Of a DNA stretch of 64,000 nucleotides, positions 6,257 through 16,440 are shown in pieces. The stretch is from the NCBI GenBank assembly GCA_041738135.1, contig JBGSQK010000020.1, forward strand, positions 1 through 64,000, in the 5' to 3' direction. The notes below the pieces were generated by a model. That model made no database searches. It saw only the letters and a list, made by a program, of their open reading frames with translations, and had not been told where the DNA came from. Position numbers and translations under genes: made by a program. Positions within the stretch are counted from its first letter, which is position 1. The number at the start of each line of letters is the position of its first letter. Source of the stretch: JAGOMX01 sp041738135 (GTDB lineage Bacteria > Pseudomonadota > Alphaproteobacteria > JAGOMX01).

Positions 6257-8821
6257 TTAAACGTCCGCAGCCCCCACCGTAAACAGCGGCATCTCACGCG
6301 GAACTTTCCGTCCCTTTGCACTGGCCTCCAGGGACGACAAAACCTCCTGCGCCCGCATCAACACTGGCTTGGGAATTCCGGCAAGCTTCGCCACATAAAT
6401 CCCGTAAGACCTGTCGGCCGAACCGGGGATTACATTGTGCAAGAACACCACATCCCCCTGCCATTCCTTGATTTTCATGGTATAGCATTTGACATTTTTC
6501 AACTGCACTTCCAGATCAGTGAGCTCATGATAGTGGGTGGCAAACAATGACCGGCACTTGTTCTGATTGTGCAGATGCTCAACCGTGGCCCAAGCTATGG
6601 ACACACCATCAAAGGTCGATGTGCCCCTGCCCACTTCATCCAAGATCACCAAAGACCGCTCGGTAGCTTGGTTCAAGATCGCAGCCGTCTCAATCATTTC
6701 CACCATAAAAGTGGAACGCCCACGGGCCAAATCATCTGCTGCGCCCACCCGGCTGAACAAGCGATCCACCACTCCAATGTGAGCCGCCTCAGCCGGCACA
6801 AACGAACCGATCTGCGCCAAGATCGTAATCAAGGCATTTTGCCGCAAGAAGGTACTTTTACCAGCCATATTGGGTCCGGTAATCAGCCACAACTTCTGAC
6901 CGTCTTCCAGTACACAATCATTGGATACAAACGCCTGGGCATTCCGTTTGAGCATACTTTCCACCACAGGATGCCGGCCATTGGTAATTTTAAAGGTAAG
7001 ACTATCATCCACGGTTGGCCTGCAGTATCTTTCCTGGACCGCTAACTCTGCTAAACCTGCCGATACATCCAATGCCGCAAGGGTCCTCGCCGTCTTGGCA
7101 ATACCATCGGCACGCATGGTAACTTCCTTGACCAGATCATGATAGAGCTGCATCTCCAAAGTCAAAACCTGCTCGCCGGCCGATTGCAAGCTACGCTCCA
7201 AATCCGCCAGCTCTGGTGTGGTATAGCGTGCGTTATTGGACAAAGTCTGCCGATGCACAAATTCGGGCCCTAGCTTTTCCGATTGCAAGGTGGTGACCTC
7301 AATGAAATACCCAAGCACATTATTATGCTTGATCTTCAAAGCCGACACCCCCACCTGCGCCGCATAACGAGACTGCAACGCCACAATATGATTACGCCCC
7401 TGATCGCGCAAATTCTTCTTTTCATCCAACTCCGGCAAGTATCCAGGTGCAATAAACCCGCCATCACGGGCATGTACCGGCAATTCCTCACTGAGCGCCC
7501 GTTGCAACCGTTCCACCAAATCGCTATGAAACCCCAGATCAAGCATGTTCTTCTGCAGATCCCGCGGTAAACTTTGTTCACTTAAAACGCTCAAAGACCG
7601 ACGAATGGCAATGGTCTGACAAAGACCGTCCCTGATTGCCGCCAAATCCCGAGGACCACCGCGCCCTAAACAGAGCCTCGCCAAGGATCTTTCCATATCC
7701 GGACATACCCGCAGCTGTTGACGCAGTTCACGTCGCACATCGTTATCTTTAACAAAGAACTCCACCGCGTCCAGCCTTTGGTTAATCACCTTGGATTGTG
7801 CATAAGGCATGGAAAGTCTACGAGCCAGCAGCCTGGTTCCAATACTACTCACCGTCCTATCAATACAAGCCAGCAAGCCCCCCTTGCGATCGCCTTGCAA
7901 GGTGGTCATCAATTCCAGATTACGCTGCGTCGCCGCATCAATTTCCAAGATCTGGTCCGAGGTCAACTTATGAGGAGGATTCAGCCGCGGCATACCGCCT
8001 TTTTGCGTCAGCTGCACATAATCAATCAAACTGGCCGCCGCCGTTAAATCCCCAGACGTAAAATGCCCAAACCCATCCAAGGCTTTCACCTCAAAGATCT
8101 CCTGCAACCGCGCCACCGCATTTTTAGAATCAAAGCGACTATTGGGCAGCGGCCGTAAAATCAGTTTCCATTCATCAAAGGTCTCAAACAAAGCCGGCGT
8201 TTGTAGCAAATTCTCAGGCAACACAATTTCACTGGGAGACAACCGCATGAGCGCTGCAGCCAGCCCGCGTGGATTGACACTTTCCACAAAGAAATCCCCC
8301 GTGGACATATCCACGGCTGCCAGCGACAATTCAAGGCTTTGAACCTTCCCCGCCGAGCGGTCATCACAAATCACCACCAGATAGTTGTTCTGCTGCGAAT
8401 CCAGCAAAGTATCCTCAGTCAACGTCCCGGGCGTTACCAACCGCACCACATCACGTTTTACAACCGACTTATGCCCCCGCAACTTAGCTTCCGCAGGATC
8501 TTCCATTTGCTCACAAATGGCCACACGAAAACCTTGCTTGATCAGCCGCGCCAAATAACTGTCGCCCGCATGGATAGGCACACCGCACATAGGAATTTCC
8601 TGCCCATCAGCTTTGCCCCGCTTAGTCAACGTAATACCCAGCGCTTTTGAGGCTTGCACCGCGTCATCAAAGAACAACTCATAAAAGTCGCCCATACGAT
8701 AAAACAACAGACAATCAGGATAGTCCTTTTTGATCTGGTGGTATTGTTGCATCATGGGCGTATGGATCACCGCAGATTCAGTTGATTTTTCCTCGACAGC
8801 TTCGCTTGCTTGTGCTTTCAT
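6257..8821 (-). CDS. mutS: DNA mismatch repair protein MutS
   Basis: MutS recognises mismatches and recruits MutL. The 854-residue length is typical. The mismatch-reading motif GDFYELF carries the Phe-x-Glu pair at Phe46/Glu48. The ATPase domain has Walker A GPNMAGKST at 649-657 and Walker B LVILDEVGRGTST near 726-738, followed by ATHYHEL. The C-terminus is complete. The gene is monocistronic, divergent from pstS with a 49-bp gap. Confidence 0.97.
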   Translation of the reverse strand: MKAQASEAVEEKSTESAVIHTPMMQQYHQIKKDYPDCLLFYRMGDFYELFFDDAVQASKALGITLTKRGKADGQEIPMCGVPIHAGDSYLARLIKQGFRVAICEQMEDPAEAKLRGHKSVVKRDVVRLVTPGTLTEDTLLDSQQNNYLVVICDDRSAGKVQSLELSLAAVDMSTGDFFVESVNPRGLAAALMRLSPSEIVLPENLLQTPALFETFDEWKLILRPLPNSRFDSKNAVARLQEIFEVKALDGFGHFTSGDLTAAASLIDYVQLTQKGGMPRLNPPHKLTSDQILEIDAATQRNLELMTTLQGDRKGGLLACIDRTVSSIGTRLLARRLSMPYAQSKVINQRLDAVEFFVKDNDVRRELRQQLRVCPDMERSLARLCLGRGGPRDLAAIRDGLCQTIAIRRSLSVLSEQSLPRDLQKNMLDLGFHSDLVERLQRALSEELPVHARDGGFIAPGYLPELDEKKNLRDQGRNHIVALQSRYAAQVGVSALKIKHNNVLGYFIEVTTLQSEKLGPEFVHRQTLSNNARYTTPELADLERSLQSAGEQVLTLEMQLYHDLVKEVTMRADGIAKTARTLAALDVSAGLAELAVQERYCRPTVDDSLTFKITNGRHPVVESMLKRNAQAFVSNDCVLEDGQKLWLITGPNMAGKSTFLRQNALITILAQIGSFVPAEAAHIGVVDRLFSRVGAADDLARGRSTFMVEMIETAAILNQATERSLVILDEVGRGTSTFDGVSIAWATVEHLHNQNKCRSLFATHYHELTDLEVQLKNVKCYTMKIKEWQGDVVFLHNVIPGSADRSYGIYVAKLAGIPKPVLMRAQEVLSSLEASAKGRKVPREMPLFTVGAADV

Positions 8822-8870
8822 CGCTTTACCTTTTAAACAACATTTTCGAATGGAATAGGTGCCTTAGATC

Positions 8871-9872
8871 ATGCACAACTTTTTGCGTCTGACAAGTGCT
8901 GTTTTTATATATTGCAGCACTTTTTCCTATGCACACGCCGAAAAGCCAATTCGGATCGTGGGTTCCACGGCTGTTTATAACTTTGTCACCATGGTTGCCG
9001 AGCGTATGGGCAAAACCACAGATTTTCGCACCCCCATCGTAGAAGCTACCGGCACCGGTGGCGGCATCAAGATATTCTGCGGCGGCCAGGGCAAGAAATA
9101 CCCAGACGTGGTTAATGCATCGCGCCCCATGAGTCCTGATGAAAAAAATTTATGTTGCCAGAATAGAGTGGGCGATCTCATAGAAATCAAAATAGGCTAC
9201 GACGGCATCGTGATCGGCGCCCATCCCTCACAAGAGGCCTTTCCCTTAACCCGAATCAACCTTTCCAAAGCCTTAGCAGAGTATGTGGAAACCGAATCCG
9301 GCTGGGTCAAAAATCCATACAAATTCTGGAATCAAATCGACCCATCCCTTCCCCAAACTAGAATCTCAGTACTCGGCCCCACCTCAACTTTAGCCACCCG
9401 AGAAGTGTTCGAAGATAAAGTCATCCTCGAAGGTTGTCAGGCCTTCGCCCAGGATAAGAACCAATGCAAACCCACCATCCGCGAAGACGGCGCTTTCATC
9501 GAGGTAGCCGAACATGAAAACGTGGTCATCCAAAAACTAGAACTCAAACCCAAATCCATCGGCTTTGTCAGCTATGGCTACTACATGCAAAATCCAGGCA
9601 AAATAAAACCCATCGCCATAGACGGCATTCTACCATCCGTCGAATCCATCGCCACCAACACCTACCCCCTCTCAAGACCCCTGTTCCTCTATGTGAAAAA
9701 AGATCAGCTGAACAAAGTCCCGGGCCTACGTGAATTTCTCGGCGAATTCCTCAGCGACCAAGCCTCAGGGCCGCATGGGTACTTGATCGATAAAGGATTG
9801 ATTCCTCTTTCACCAGAGGAACGGGATAGCATGAGGAAAGAAATAATGGTGGAATGTAAAGAGAAAAACTAG
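8871..9872 (+). CDS. pstS: Phosphate-binding periplasmic protein, PstS-like
   Basis: Periplasmic solute-binding protein of the PstS family, which delivers phosphate to the PstCAB importer. A signal peptide (residues 1-23, ending AHA) is followed by IRIVGSTAVYNFVTMVAERM. The later block EATGTGGGIKIFCGG resembles the PstS ligand loop, and NASRPMS is also typical. At 333 residues it is full length. No pstC, pstA, pstB or phoU gene lies in the window, so it works with a transporter elsewhere or is a stand-alone binder. Its TAG stop sits inside the first ACTAGT of the toxin-antitoxin promoter region. Confidence 0.82.
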   Translation: MHNFLRLTSAVFIYCSTFSYAHAEKPIRIVGSTAVYNFVTMVAERMGKTTDFRTPIVEATGTGGGIKIFCGGQGKKYPDVVNASRPMSPDEKNLCCQNRVGDLIEIKIGYDGIVIGAHPSQEAFPLTRINLSKALAEYVETESGWVKNPYKFWNQIDPSLPQTRISVLGPTSTLATREVFEDKVILEGCQAFAQDKNQCKPTIREDGAFIEVAEHENVVIQKLELKPKSIGFVSYGYYMQNPGKIKPIAIDGILPSVESIATNTYPLSRPLFLYVKKDQLNKVPGLREFLGEFLSDQASGPHGYLIDKGLIPLSPEERDSMRKEIMVECKEKN

Positions 9873-9899
9873 TATACTATAACTAGTCAGACTAGTCAG
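9868..9899 (+). promoter_or_regulatory. Candidate operator of the toxin-antitoxin pair (three ACTAGT boxes)
   Basis: ACTAGT occurs at 9868, 9882 and 9891. The last two form exact tandem copies of the 9-mer ACTAGTCAG (9882-9890 and 9891-9899). The first pair brackets the palindromic core TAGTATACTA. Phd/YefM-type antitoxins usually bind such repeats beside their own promoter, so autoregulation is inferred. The antitoxin ATG follows at 9909. Confidence 0.5.
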
Positions 9900-9908
9900 G
9901 AGATTAAA

Positions 9909-10160
9909 ATGAAACATTGGCAGTTACAGGAAGCAAAGGCTAAACTCAGCCAGCTTATCCATTTAACGACAACAGTAGGACCGCAAGGCATCTCAGTGAG
10001 GGGGAAAGAAGAGGTTGTGGTAATTTCAAGAAAAACTTACGATCGCATGGTCGGCAAAAAACCTGATTTCGTCACTTTTCTTAAGAATTCCCCTTTGCAT
10101 GGCCTCCCCTTTGAATTTGAACGAGACACGTCTCTCCCAAGGGGAATAATTGATCTATGA
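9909..10160 (+). CDS. Antitoxin, Phd/YefM family
   Basis: An 83-residue protein whose N-terminal half (KHWQLQEAKAKLSQLI ... VVVISRKTYDRM) matches the Phd/YefM fold: DNA-binding N-terminus and a toxin-neutralising C-terminal tail. It overlaps the toxin gene by 4 nt (ATGA), so the two are translationally coupled. The AGGAG site upstream suits the ATG. The ACTAGT boxes just before it are the likely autoregulatory operator. Confidence 0.88.
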   Translation: MKHWQLQEAKAKLSQLIHLTTTVGPQGISVRGKEEVVVISRKTYDRMVGKKPDFVTFLKNSPLHGLPFEFERDTSLPRGIIDL

Positions 10161-10570
10161 GTTACTTGGTAGATACGAACGTTGTTTCGGAATTATTAAG
10201 ATCTGAGCCCAACAGAGCTGTCATAGAATGGTTTCAAAAAGTGCCAACAGAATCATTGTATCTGAGTGTACTGACCATTGGAGAGATCCGAAATGGCATT
10301 GAAAGATTAGGCGCCTCAAAGAAAAGATCAAGAATCGTTATGTGGCTTGAGCAAGAATTACCAGCCTGGTTTGAGGATAGAATTTTAAATATAAATACAG
10401 AAATTGCCGAAAAATGGGGATTCATTCTTGCGCGATCGAAAGAAAAAATTCCTGCAATAGATAGTCTTCTTGCAGCTACTGCTCTAACCTACAACTTAAA
10501 AATTGTAACCAGAAACACTAAAGATTTTAGGGCCTTTGCTGATCTGGAAATTTTCAATCCTTGGGATTAA
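10157..10570 (+). CDS. PIN-domain toxin, VapC/FitB family ribonuclease
   Basis: A 137-residue PIN-domain protein, expected to be an Mg-dependent endoribonuclease held inactive by the upstream antitoxin. The acidic active-site set is complete: Asp6 (LVDTN), Glu43 (IGEIRNG), Asp102 (PAIDSLLAATA) and Asp123 (TRNTKDF). The pairing of a Phd-type antitoxin with a PIN toxin is common in alphaproteobacteria. RNA targets cannot be read from sequence. No integrase or phage gene is nearby. Confidence 0.9.
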   Translation: MSYLVDTNVVSELLRSEPNRAVIEWFQKVPTESLYLSVLTIGEIRNGIERLGASKKRSRIVMWLEQELPAWFEDRILNINTEIAEKWGFILARSKEKIPAIDSLLAATALTYNLKIVTRNTKDFRAFADLEIFNPWD

Positions 10571-10614
10571 TTTTTTATCTAGGATAGAAACCTTGCAACT
10601 GAAGCATTACCTAC

Positions 10615-13600
10615 TTAAGCCACACCCTCTTCCGTTTCCTTCGAGAGCAGCATATACATAGCCGGGACGATGAACAGTGTAAAGAACGTCCCGATGGATA
10701 TACCCGTGAAAATAACCAGGCCGATACCGTACCGGCTCGCAGACCCTGCTCCTGATGCCGTAAGCAACGGTAGCACGCCCAAAACCATGGCTGCGGTTGT
10801 CACCAGAATAGGTCGCAAACGAATGGATGCAGCCTGCTCCAGCGCTTCTCGTTTTTTAAGGCCTTCAGCCCTCAGATCATTGGCAAATTGTACAATCAAA
10901 ATACCGTGCTTGCTGATCAGCCCAATTAGCGTGACCAATCCAACTTCTGTATAAATGTTAAGGGTAGCTCCCCCCACACCCAGAGCAATGAAGATCATAG
11001 CACCGCATATGGACATGGGCACGCTGATCAGAATAATCAGAGGATCTCTGAAACTGTTAAAGAGGGCGGCCAACGATAAAAAGATGATGATAATAGAAAA
11101 TAAGAACGTGTACTGTAAGCTTCCGCTTTCCTGGATAAATTGTCTGGATTGGCCAGCAAAGTCCATTAAGTACCCTTGCGGCAAAACTTCTTTACCTAGC
11201 TTATTCACGGCCTCAATGGCTTGCCCTATGGCCACGCCAGGACGCGTAACCCCTGAAATAATCGCGGAATTAAGTTGCTGAAAATGATTAATCGATTGCG
11301 GCACGGCTACCGTTTTCAAAGTGGCTATAGTCGACAAAGAAACAGAATCACCCTTATTTGTTTTGACATAATTATTAAGAATTTGATTCACATTTATTCG
11401 CTCCTTTCTTTCCAGCTGAGGAATCACTTGATAGCTTCTGCCTGCGTAACTGAAATAATTCAAGTACCCTTGGCTCAAGGATGATTGAAGCACATTGCTG
11501 ATATCTTTCATGCTTAAGCCCAAAAGAGCAGCCTTTTCACGGTCTATATCTATACGTGTCTGAGCTTTATCAATTTTCAGATCTGTTTCAAGAAACAAGA
11601 ACAAACCACTTGCGAGAGCCTTCTCTCTTATGTCCGTTGATACAGCGTCTAAAGGAATATATGATTCAGTAGTTTGTATGACCATCTGAAAAGGAAAGCC
11701 AGAACCAGAACCAGGCAAAGAGGGCCGCTGGAATGCGCCTATGGTCGCTCCTGCTATCTGTCCAAATTTCTTTTGAAGTTCTACAAGTATTTGATGGGAA
11801 GTTACAGTTCTTTCGTCCCACGGCTTTAATCTTAATCCATTGAAACCTACGTTCAAGCCACCTCTACCCTCTATCTGAAAAATGTGATCCTTTTCAGGAA
11901 TCTCGTAGTATATATCATAGACTTGCTTATCAAAAATCTCCGTTTGCTCCAGAGTTGAGTTAGGGGACGCCCTCAATAAGCTGAGAACAACGCCCTGGTC
12001 TTCCTGAGGAGCCAATTCTGATTTGGAACCTTTATATATAAGAACCAAACTTATTATGACGATAATCGAAAATACAGCAGCAACAATTAAGTTATTTAAA
12101 CTGTTATGCAAAGCACCCAGATACTTCTTTTCCAACCTACCGAATTGATAATTTAGAATTATTGCATACTGACTTTCACCTGCAACTTTAAGATACTTGG
12201 AACACATCATCGGTGATAAGGTTAATGCTATTATTGCCGATATTGTAACAGCCCCAGCAACAGTAAATGCAAATTCAGTAAATAAGGCTCCTGTTAACCC
12301 TCCCATAAACCCTATAGGTAGATAAACGGCAATTAAAACCGCCGTAATGGCAATGATCGGATTTGCTAACTCTCGGGCGCCTAATAAGGCTGCATCCTTA
12401 GCTTTCATTCCTGATTCCATATGCCGATAAGCATTTTCCACAACGATAATGGCATCATCAACCACAAGACCAATGGATAGAACCAGCGCAAGAAGTGTTA
12501 ACACATTGATAGAATATCCCAGTACATACATAACAAAAAAAGTTCCGATAATCGAAAGTGGGATAGCAACCACTGGTATAATTACAGTTCTAAGTGAACC
12601 CAGAAAAAGGAAAATAACCAAGATGACTATTATCACTGCTTCAATGAGAGACCAAATCACTTCATTAATAGATGAATCAACGTATTTGGTCGAATCATAA
12701 GCAATTTCTGCTTTCATCCCCTGTGGTAAAGCCGCCTGAATTTCAGGAAGAATATTTTTAACACTTTTAACCACGGTTAGAAGATTCGCATCAGGCGCCA
12801 CCTGAACTCCGATATAGATAGCCTCGTGACCGTCAAATTTAACTTTTGTGTCATAGCTTTCTGCGCCCACACTTATCTTAGCGATATCTTTCAGCTTTAC
12901 CAGGGTGTCGTTATCCGATTTAACGACGAGATCTTCAAATTCTTTGGCATTGGTGAGCCCTGTATCAGATGTCATGTTAATGGTTACACCCTGCCCATCT
13001 GTTCTTCCAACCACAGCCGTCACATTATTAGCGAGCAAGGCAGCCGATACATCAGAAGACGTCAAACCCAAGGCTGACATTTTTACGGGATCAAGCCAAG
13101 CTCTTAACGCTATATTTCTTCCCCCAATTATTTGAGCCAACTGAACATTTGGTATGGCTTGCATTTTGGGCTGAACAGTCCGCACAAGATAGTCTGTGAT
13201 TTTATTATTGGGCAAAACATCACTGTAAAATGCTATATACACTGCATCAAGAGTGCCACCCACTGAAAGATTCAGGGATGGCAATTGGGCATCTCTTGGT
13301 AATTGATTAAGGACAGAATTAACTTTTGCACTTATCTCGGTTAAAGCTCTTTGGGGATCATAGTTTAGTCTCAAATTAGCCGTTATAGTACTACTGTTTT
13401 CTGTGCTGGTAGATGTTAGAAAATCAATACCATTGGCTTGAGCAATGGCACGTTCAAGAGGGGTTGTAAGAAAACTGGCAATAACTTCTGCATCTGCACC
13501 CGAATAACTAGTTGAAACAGTAACCACAGCATTTTGTGTAAAAGGAAATTCACGTATAGGCATTAAGCCAAGGGAACGCACACCAAGAACGAATATTACC

Positions 13601-13656
13601 AAGCTCACCACAATGGCAAGTACGGGTTTATTAATGTAAAGATCAGTAAATTTCAT
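10615..13656 (-). CDS. RND multidrug efflux pump, HAE1 (AcrB/MexB-type) inner-membrane transporter
   Basis: A proton-driven exporter that takes substrates from the periplasm and inner membrane and passes them to an outer-membrane channel. The 1013 residues show the duplicated RND layout: TM1 at 10-30, a large periplasmic loop, TM2-6 around 335-475, a second periplasmic loop, and TM8-12 near 850-1000. The proton-relay motif GLVVDDAIIVVENAYRHME is intact in TM4. It is the last gene of an operon and abuts the membrane-fusion gene. No TetR- or MarR-type regulator is adjacent. The substrate is unknown. Confidence 0.95.
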   Translation of the reverse strand: MKFTDLYINKPVLAIVVSLVIFVLGVRSLGLMPIREFPFTQNAVVTVSTSYSGADAEVIASFLTTPLERAIAQANGIDFLTSTSTENSSTITANLRLNYDPQRALTEISAKVNSVLNQLPRDAQLPSLNLSVGGTLDAVYIAFYSDVLPNNKITDYLVRTVQPKMQAIPNVQLAQIIGGRNIALRAWLDPVKMSALGLTSSDVSAALLANNVTAVVGRTDGQGVTINMTSDTGLTNAKEFEDLVVKSDNDTLVKLKDIAKISVGAESYDTKVKFDGHEAIYIGVQVAPDANLLTVVKSVKNILPEIQAALPQGMKAEIAYDSTKYVDSSINEVIWSLIEAVIIVILVIFLFLGSLRTVIIPVVAIPLSIIGTFFVMYVLGYSINVLTLLALVLSIGLVVDDAIIVVENAYRHMESGMKAKDAALLGARELANPIIAITAVLIAVYLPIGFMGGLTGALFTEFAFTVAGAVTISAIIALTLSPMMCSKYLKVAGESQYAIILNYQFGRLEKKYLGALHNSLNNLIVAAVFSIIVIISLVLIYKGSKSELAPQEDQGVVLSLLRASPNSTLEQTEIFDKQVYDIYYEIPEKDHIFQIEGRGGLNVGFNGLRLKPWDERTVTSHQILVELQKKFGQIAGATIGAFQRPSLPGSGSGFPFQMVIQTTESYIPLDAVSTDIREKALASGLFLFLETDLKIDKAQTRIDIDREKAALLGLSMKDISNVLQSSLSQGYLNYFSYAGRSYQVIPQLERKERINVNQILNNYVKTNKGDSVSLSTIATLKTVAVPQSINHFQQLNSAIISGVTRPGVAIGQAIEAVNKLGKEVLPQGYLMDFAGQSRQFIQESGSLQYTFLFSIIIIFLSLAALFNSFRDPLIILISVPMSICGAMIFIALGVGGATLNIYTEVGLVTLIGLISKHGILIVQFANDLRAEGLKKREALEQAASIRLRPILVTTAAMVLGVLPLLTASGAGSASRYGIGLVIFTGISIGTFFTLFIVPAMYMLLSKETEEGVA

Positions 13657-14790
13657 CTATTTGTCGCCACTCATTTCAGGGTTAGCGCTATTAGGCGGAC
13701 TTACAGCATTGTTGATAATAACAACACTACCATTCTTTAACTTCAGTTGCCCGGATGTCACCACCAAATCTCCTTTCTCAATCCCCTTTAACACCTGAAT
13801 TTGATCACCCCTGGTTTCGCCCAATGTTACAAACTTCTGATTGGCTGTATACAATGTTTGGTCATTGGCATCTTTTTCTTTCTCTGTGAGCACATAAATA
13901 ATATCACCATAGGGGTTATAACTAACAGCAGCTTGAGGTAATGTGAGGAATTCCCGTGGTTTGCCAACATTAACCTCCACCAGCCCGTACATTCCTGGCA
14001 AAAGCTGCTCTTTAGGATTAGGCATTAATGCTTGTACTTCCACATTCCTGGTTGCAGGATCAACGTCTGGGTTAATTGTGGTGATTTTTCCTTTATAAAC
14101 AGCTTCTTTAACACCATCGACTGTTAAAGAGACTTCTTGATTAATAGCGATATGCTGTAAATCTTGCTGTGGCAAATGAAAATTAACATAAATATGCTCA
14201 AGATCTTGTAAGCTTACTATTTTATCTCCCGGGTTTAGATATTGGCCCACATTCACCAGAGCTATTCCTAAGCGACCTTTAAAGGGCGCACGTATATGCT
14301 TTTTCTCAACAATTGTCGCCTGCTGTGCAACCTGAGCTTTTTTGTTTTTCAGATCAGCCTCGTCCGTATCCAGGGCGGCTTTACTAACGGCCTTTACATT
14401 AAATTGCTTTAAATCTCGCTCGTACGTAACTTTTGCAAGCTCTGCTTGCGCCTCAAGGGCAGCCAATTGTGCTTTTTCTGTGTCCGCATTCAGTTCTACA
14501 AGGGGATCTCCTTTATTCACTTCCGCGCCAGCTGCAAATATTATCTCTTTTACCATGCCTGGTATTTCGGGGGTTACATAAATTCCATTATAAGTCGTTA
14601 AGCTACCGGTTGCTTGCAACCTAAATTGCCATGTGTCCTCCTGTACTTGCATAGCTGACACCGTCATAGGTGGCATTTGCCTCGCCCCCATCATGCTATT
14701 TAAAACAAATGGATAGACATACAGATAGAACAATATGCAGCCAAAAACCACAAACGACCAGATGAGCATCTTACGCATACTTGTCGACAT
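13657..14790 (-). CDS. RND efflux membrane fusion protein (periplasmic adaptor)
   Basis: The periplasmic adaptor linking the RND pump to the outer-membrane channel. Its 377 residues have one N-terminal transmembrane anchor (about 9-30), then the split biotinyl-lipoyl halves around PEIPGMVKEIIFAAGAEVNK and RAPFKGRLGIALVNVGQYL, with an alpha-helical hairpin between (about 100-150). A beta-barrel domain follows (EVSLTVDG ... INPDVDPATRNV). Its ATG overlaps the TAA of the outer-membrane factor gene (TAATG), and its stop directly precedes the pump start, indicating tight translational coupling. Confidence 0.94.
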   Translation of the reverse strand: MSTSMRKMLIWSFVVFGCILFYLYVYPFVLNSMMGARQMPPMTVSAMQVQEDTWQFRLQATGSLTTYNGIYVTPEIPGMVKEIIFAAGAEVNKGDPLVELNADTEKAQLAALEAQAELAKVTYERDLKQFNVKAVSKAALDTDEADLKNKKAQVAQQATIVEKKHIRAPFKGRLGIALVNVGQYLNPGDKIVSLQDLEHIYVNFHLPQQDLQHIAINQEVSLTVDGVKEAVYKGKITTINPDVDPATRNVEVQALMPNPKEQLLPGMYGLVEVNVGKPREFLTLPQAAVSYNPYGDIIYVLTEKEKDANDQTLYTANQKFVTLGETRGDQIQVLKGIEKGDLVVTSGQLKLKNGSVVIINNAVSPPNSANPEMSGDK

Positions 14791-16265
14791 TATTTATCTC
14801 CCGATTCTAATTGTACTGATGTCGCACTATTCCACCAACCACCGCCCAGAGCTTGAAAAAGAGCTACTGTGTCAGACAAACGAGCAGCATGCGCTCTGAT
14901 CTTATTGATCCTTGCTGTGTGATATTGCAATAATGCCACGGTCAGGTTCAGATAGCTTACCGCACCCAAATCATACTGAGTTTGAACCATCTTTAAGGTC
15001 TCGGTTGCTGCACGTTCCGATTCGGTACTAATCTTCAACTGCTGCGCTGACTGTTCAAGGGAGTACAATATATCTGCTACATTTTGATAAGCTTCCAAAA
15101 CCACTTGACGATATTCTGCATAAGCTTGCTCAAAGTTAGCGATGGCAACCTCACGCTGCGCTAATAACGTACCGCCTTTAAAGATTGGTTGAGCTATGTT
15201 TCCGAGCACACTCCAAACATTGGCGGAATCTTTGAACAGGTCTTTAAGCACATTTGCACTTCCTCCGTAGTTGGCCGACAATGTGAGCTGGGGGAGAAGA
15301 TTTGCCGTGGCCACACCAATTTGAGCACTGGCAGCATGAAGAAGCGCCTCAGCTGCTTTCACATCAGGACGCTGCTTTACCAATGAAGAAGGCACACTAA
15401 CAGGAATTTTCACAGGAAGACTGATTTGACTTAAAAGTATGGTTGCCAATTTGCTTTCGCTGGGCAACTCGCCGATGAGGACAGAAAGAGTCGTACGCGT
15501 TTTTGCAAGCGCATCCTGCAATGGAGGAAGTGTCGCTTTGGTTTGAGACAATTGCGTCTCTTGCGCCAAAACATCTATTTGCGATATAGCGCCTAAATTA
15601 TAACGCTTGCGGGAAATATCCAAGTTATTCTCTTGCAACTTAATCAACTCATTTGTTGCCTTAATCTGCTCGCGCAACGAAGCTTCAATTATACTTGTGG
15701 CAACTATGTTACCCGTAAGAGTTAGGTAAGTGGCCTTTTCCTCGTAATCCTTGAAGTCTACTAACGCCCCATCCGATTCAATTTGTCGCCTAATACCTCC
15801 AAACACATCAAGGGTGTATGCCACATTGAGCCCAGCCGCAAATAAATTAAATGTGCGTGGTGACGACGAAGAACCACCTGCGCTGCCATTTACCTTAAGT
15901 CGTGAAGCATTCGCCCCTGCAGATATAAATGGAAATAAATTGCCAATAGATGCACGATAATTTGCATCCGCCGCCCGCAAAGCTGCCTGGGCAGCTTGTA
16001 AACTATTGTTATTTTTAATACCTTTTTTGATTAAATCATTGATGTGTTGAGAACGAAACAAATCCCACCATTGGCCTGGAATATCGCCCCCCAGCACAAA
16101 TACCTGCGCCGCTCCGCCCTCTCCCGTGGTGGAAACGGTTAGCACCGGCAACTCAGACTCCATAAACTGAGCCGTCACAGGTGCGGGTGGTGCCTCAAAA
16201 TCAGGCCCCACGGCACAGCCCCCAAAAAATAGGCAGAATATAACGAGTATGCCTTGCGTCCTCAA
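14790..16265 (-). CDS. RND efflux outer-membrane lipoprotein (NodT/OprM-type, TolC fold)
   Basis: The outer-membrane channel of the tripartite pump. I place the start at a TTG at 16265: AAGGAG lies 8 nt upstream, and the product then begins with a compact lipoprotein signal ending in FFGGC (lipid-modified Cys). Starting at 16349 would add 28 charged residues before the signal. The mature protein (about 470 residues) has the two-repeat helical structure of the family, with GPDFEAPPAP at its start and the IKNNNSLQAAQAALRAADA and RPDVKAAEALLHAASAQIGV repeat blocks. It is the first gene of the operon. Confidence 0.92.
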   Translation of the reverse strand: MRTQGILVIFCLFFGGCAVGPDFEAPPAPVTAQFMESELPVLTVSTTGEGGAAQVFVLGGDIPGQWWDLFRSQHINDLIKKGIKNNNSLQAAQAALRAADANYRASIGNLFPFISAGANASRLKVNGSAGGSSSSPRTFNLFAAGLNVAYTLDVFGGIRRQIESDGALVDFKDYEEKATYLTLTGNIVATSIIEASLREQIKATNELIKLQENNLDISRKRYNLGAISQIDVLAQETQLSQTKATLPPLQDALAKTRTTLSVLIGELPSESKLATILLSQISLPVKIPVSVPSSLVKQRPDVKAAEALLHAASAQIGVATANLLPQLTLSANYGGSANVLKDLFKDSANVWSVLGNIAQPIFKGGTLLAQREVAIANFEQAYAEYRQVVLEAYQNVADILYSLEQSAQQLKISTESERAATETLKMVQTQYDLGAVSYLNLTVALLQYHTARINKIRAHAARLSDTVALFQALGGGWWNSATSVQLESGDK

Positions 16266-16440
16266 ATGAGGATCTCCTTGCTGAATTTTCTTCTTATTAT
16301 TAGCCAGCCGGATCTTTGATAAGTTCAAAGTTATCAGCGTGCAATTCACCTACAATGTATATTAAAGACATTACCAGACAAATGAAAGATAAATTGACAC
16401 GTTTGAATTATTTCGGGTGCTCATTAAAATTGCAGATCAA

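Noticed and set aside
6569..7045. A 158-codon plus-strand frame opposite mutS
   Set aside because: Antisense to the MutS ATPase domain, with composition of a shadow frame and no start signal.
9868..10570. The toxin-antitoxin pair as part of a prophage or island
   Set aside because: No integrase, phage gene, tRNA boundary or attachment repeat lies near it, and composition does not change visibly.
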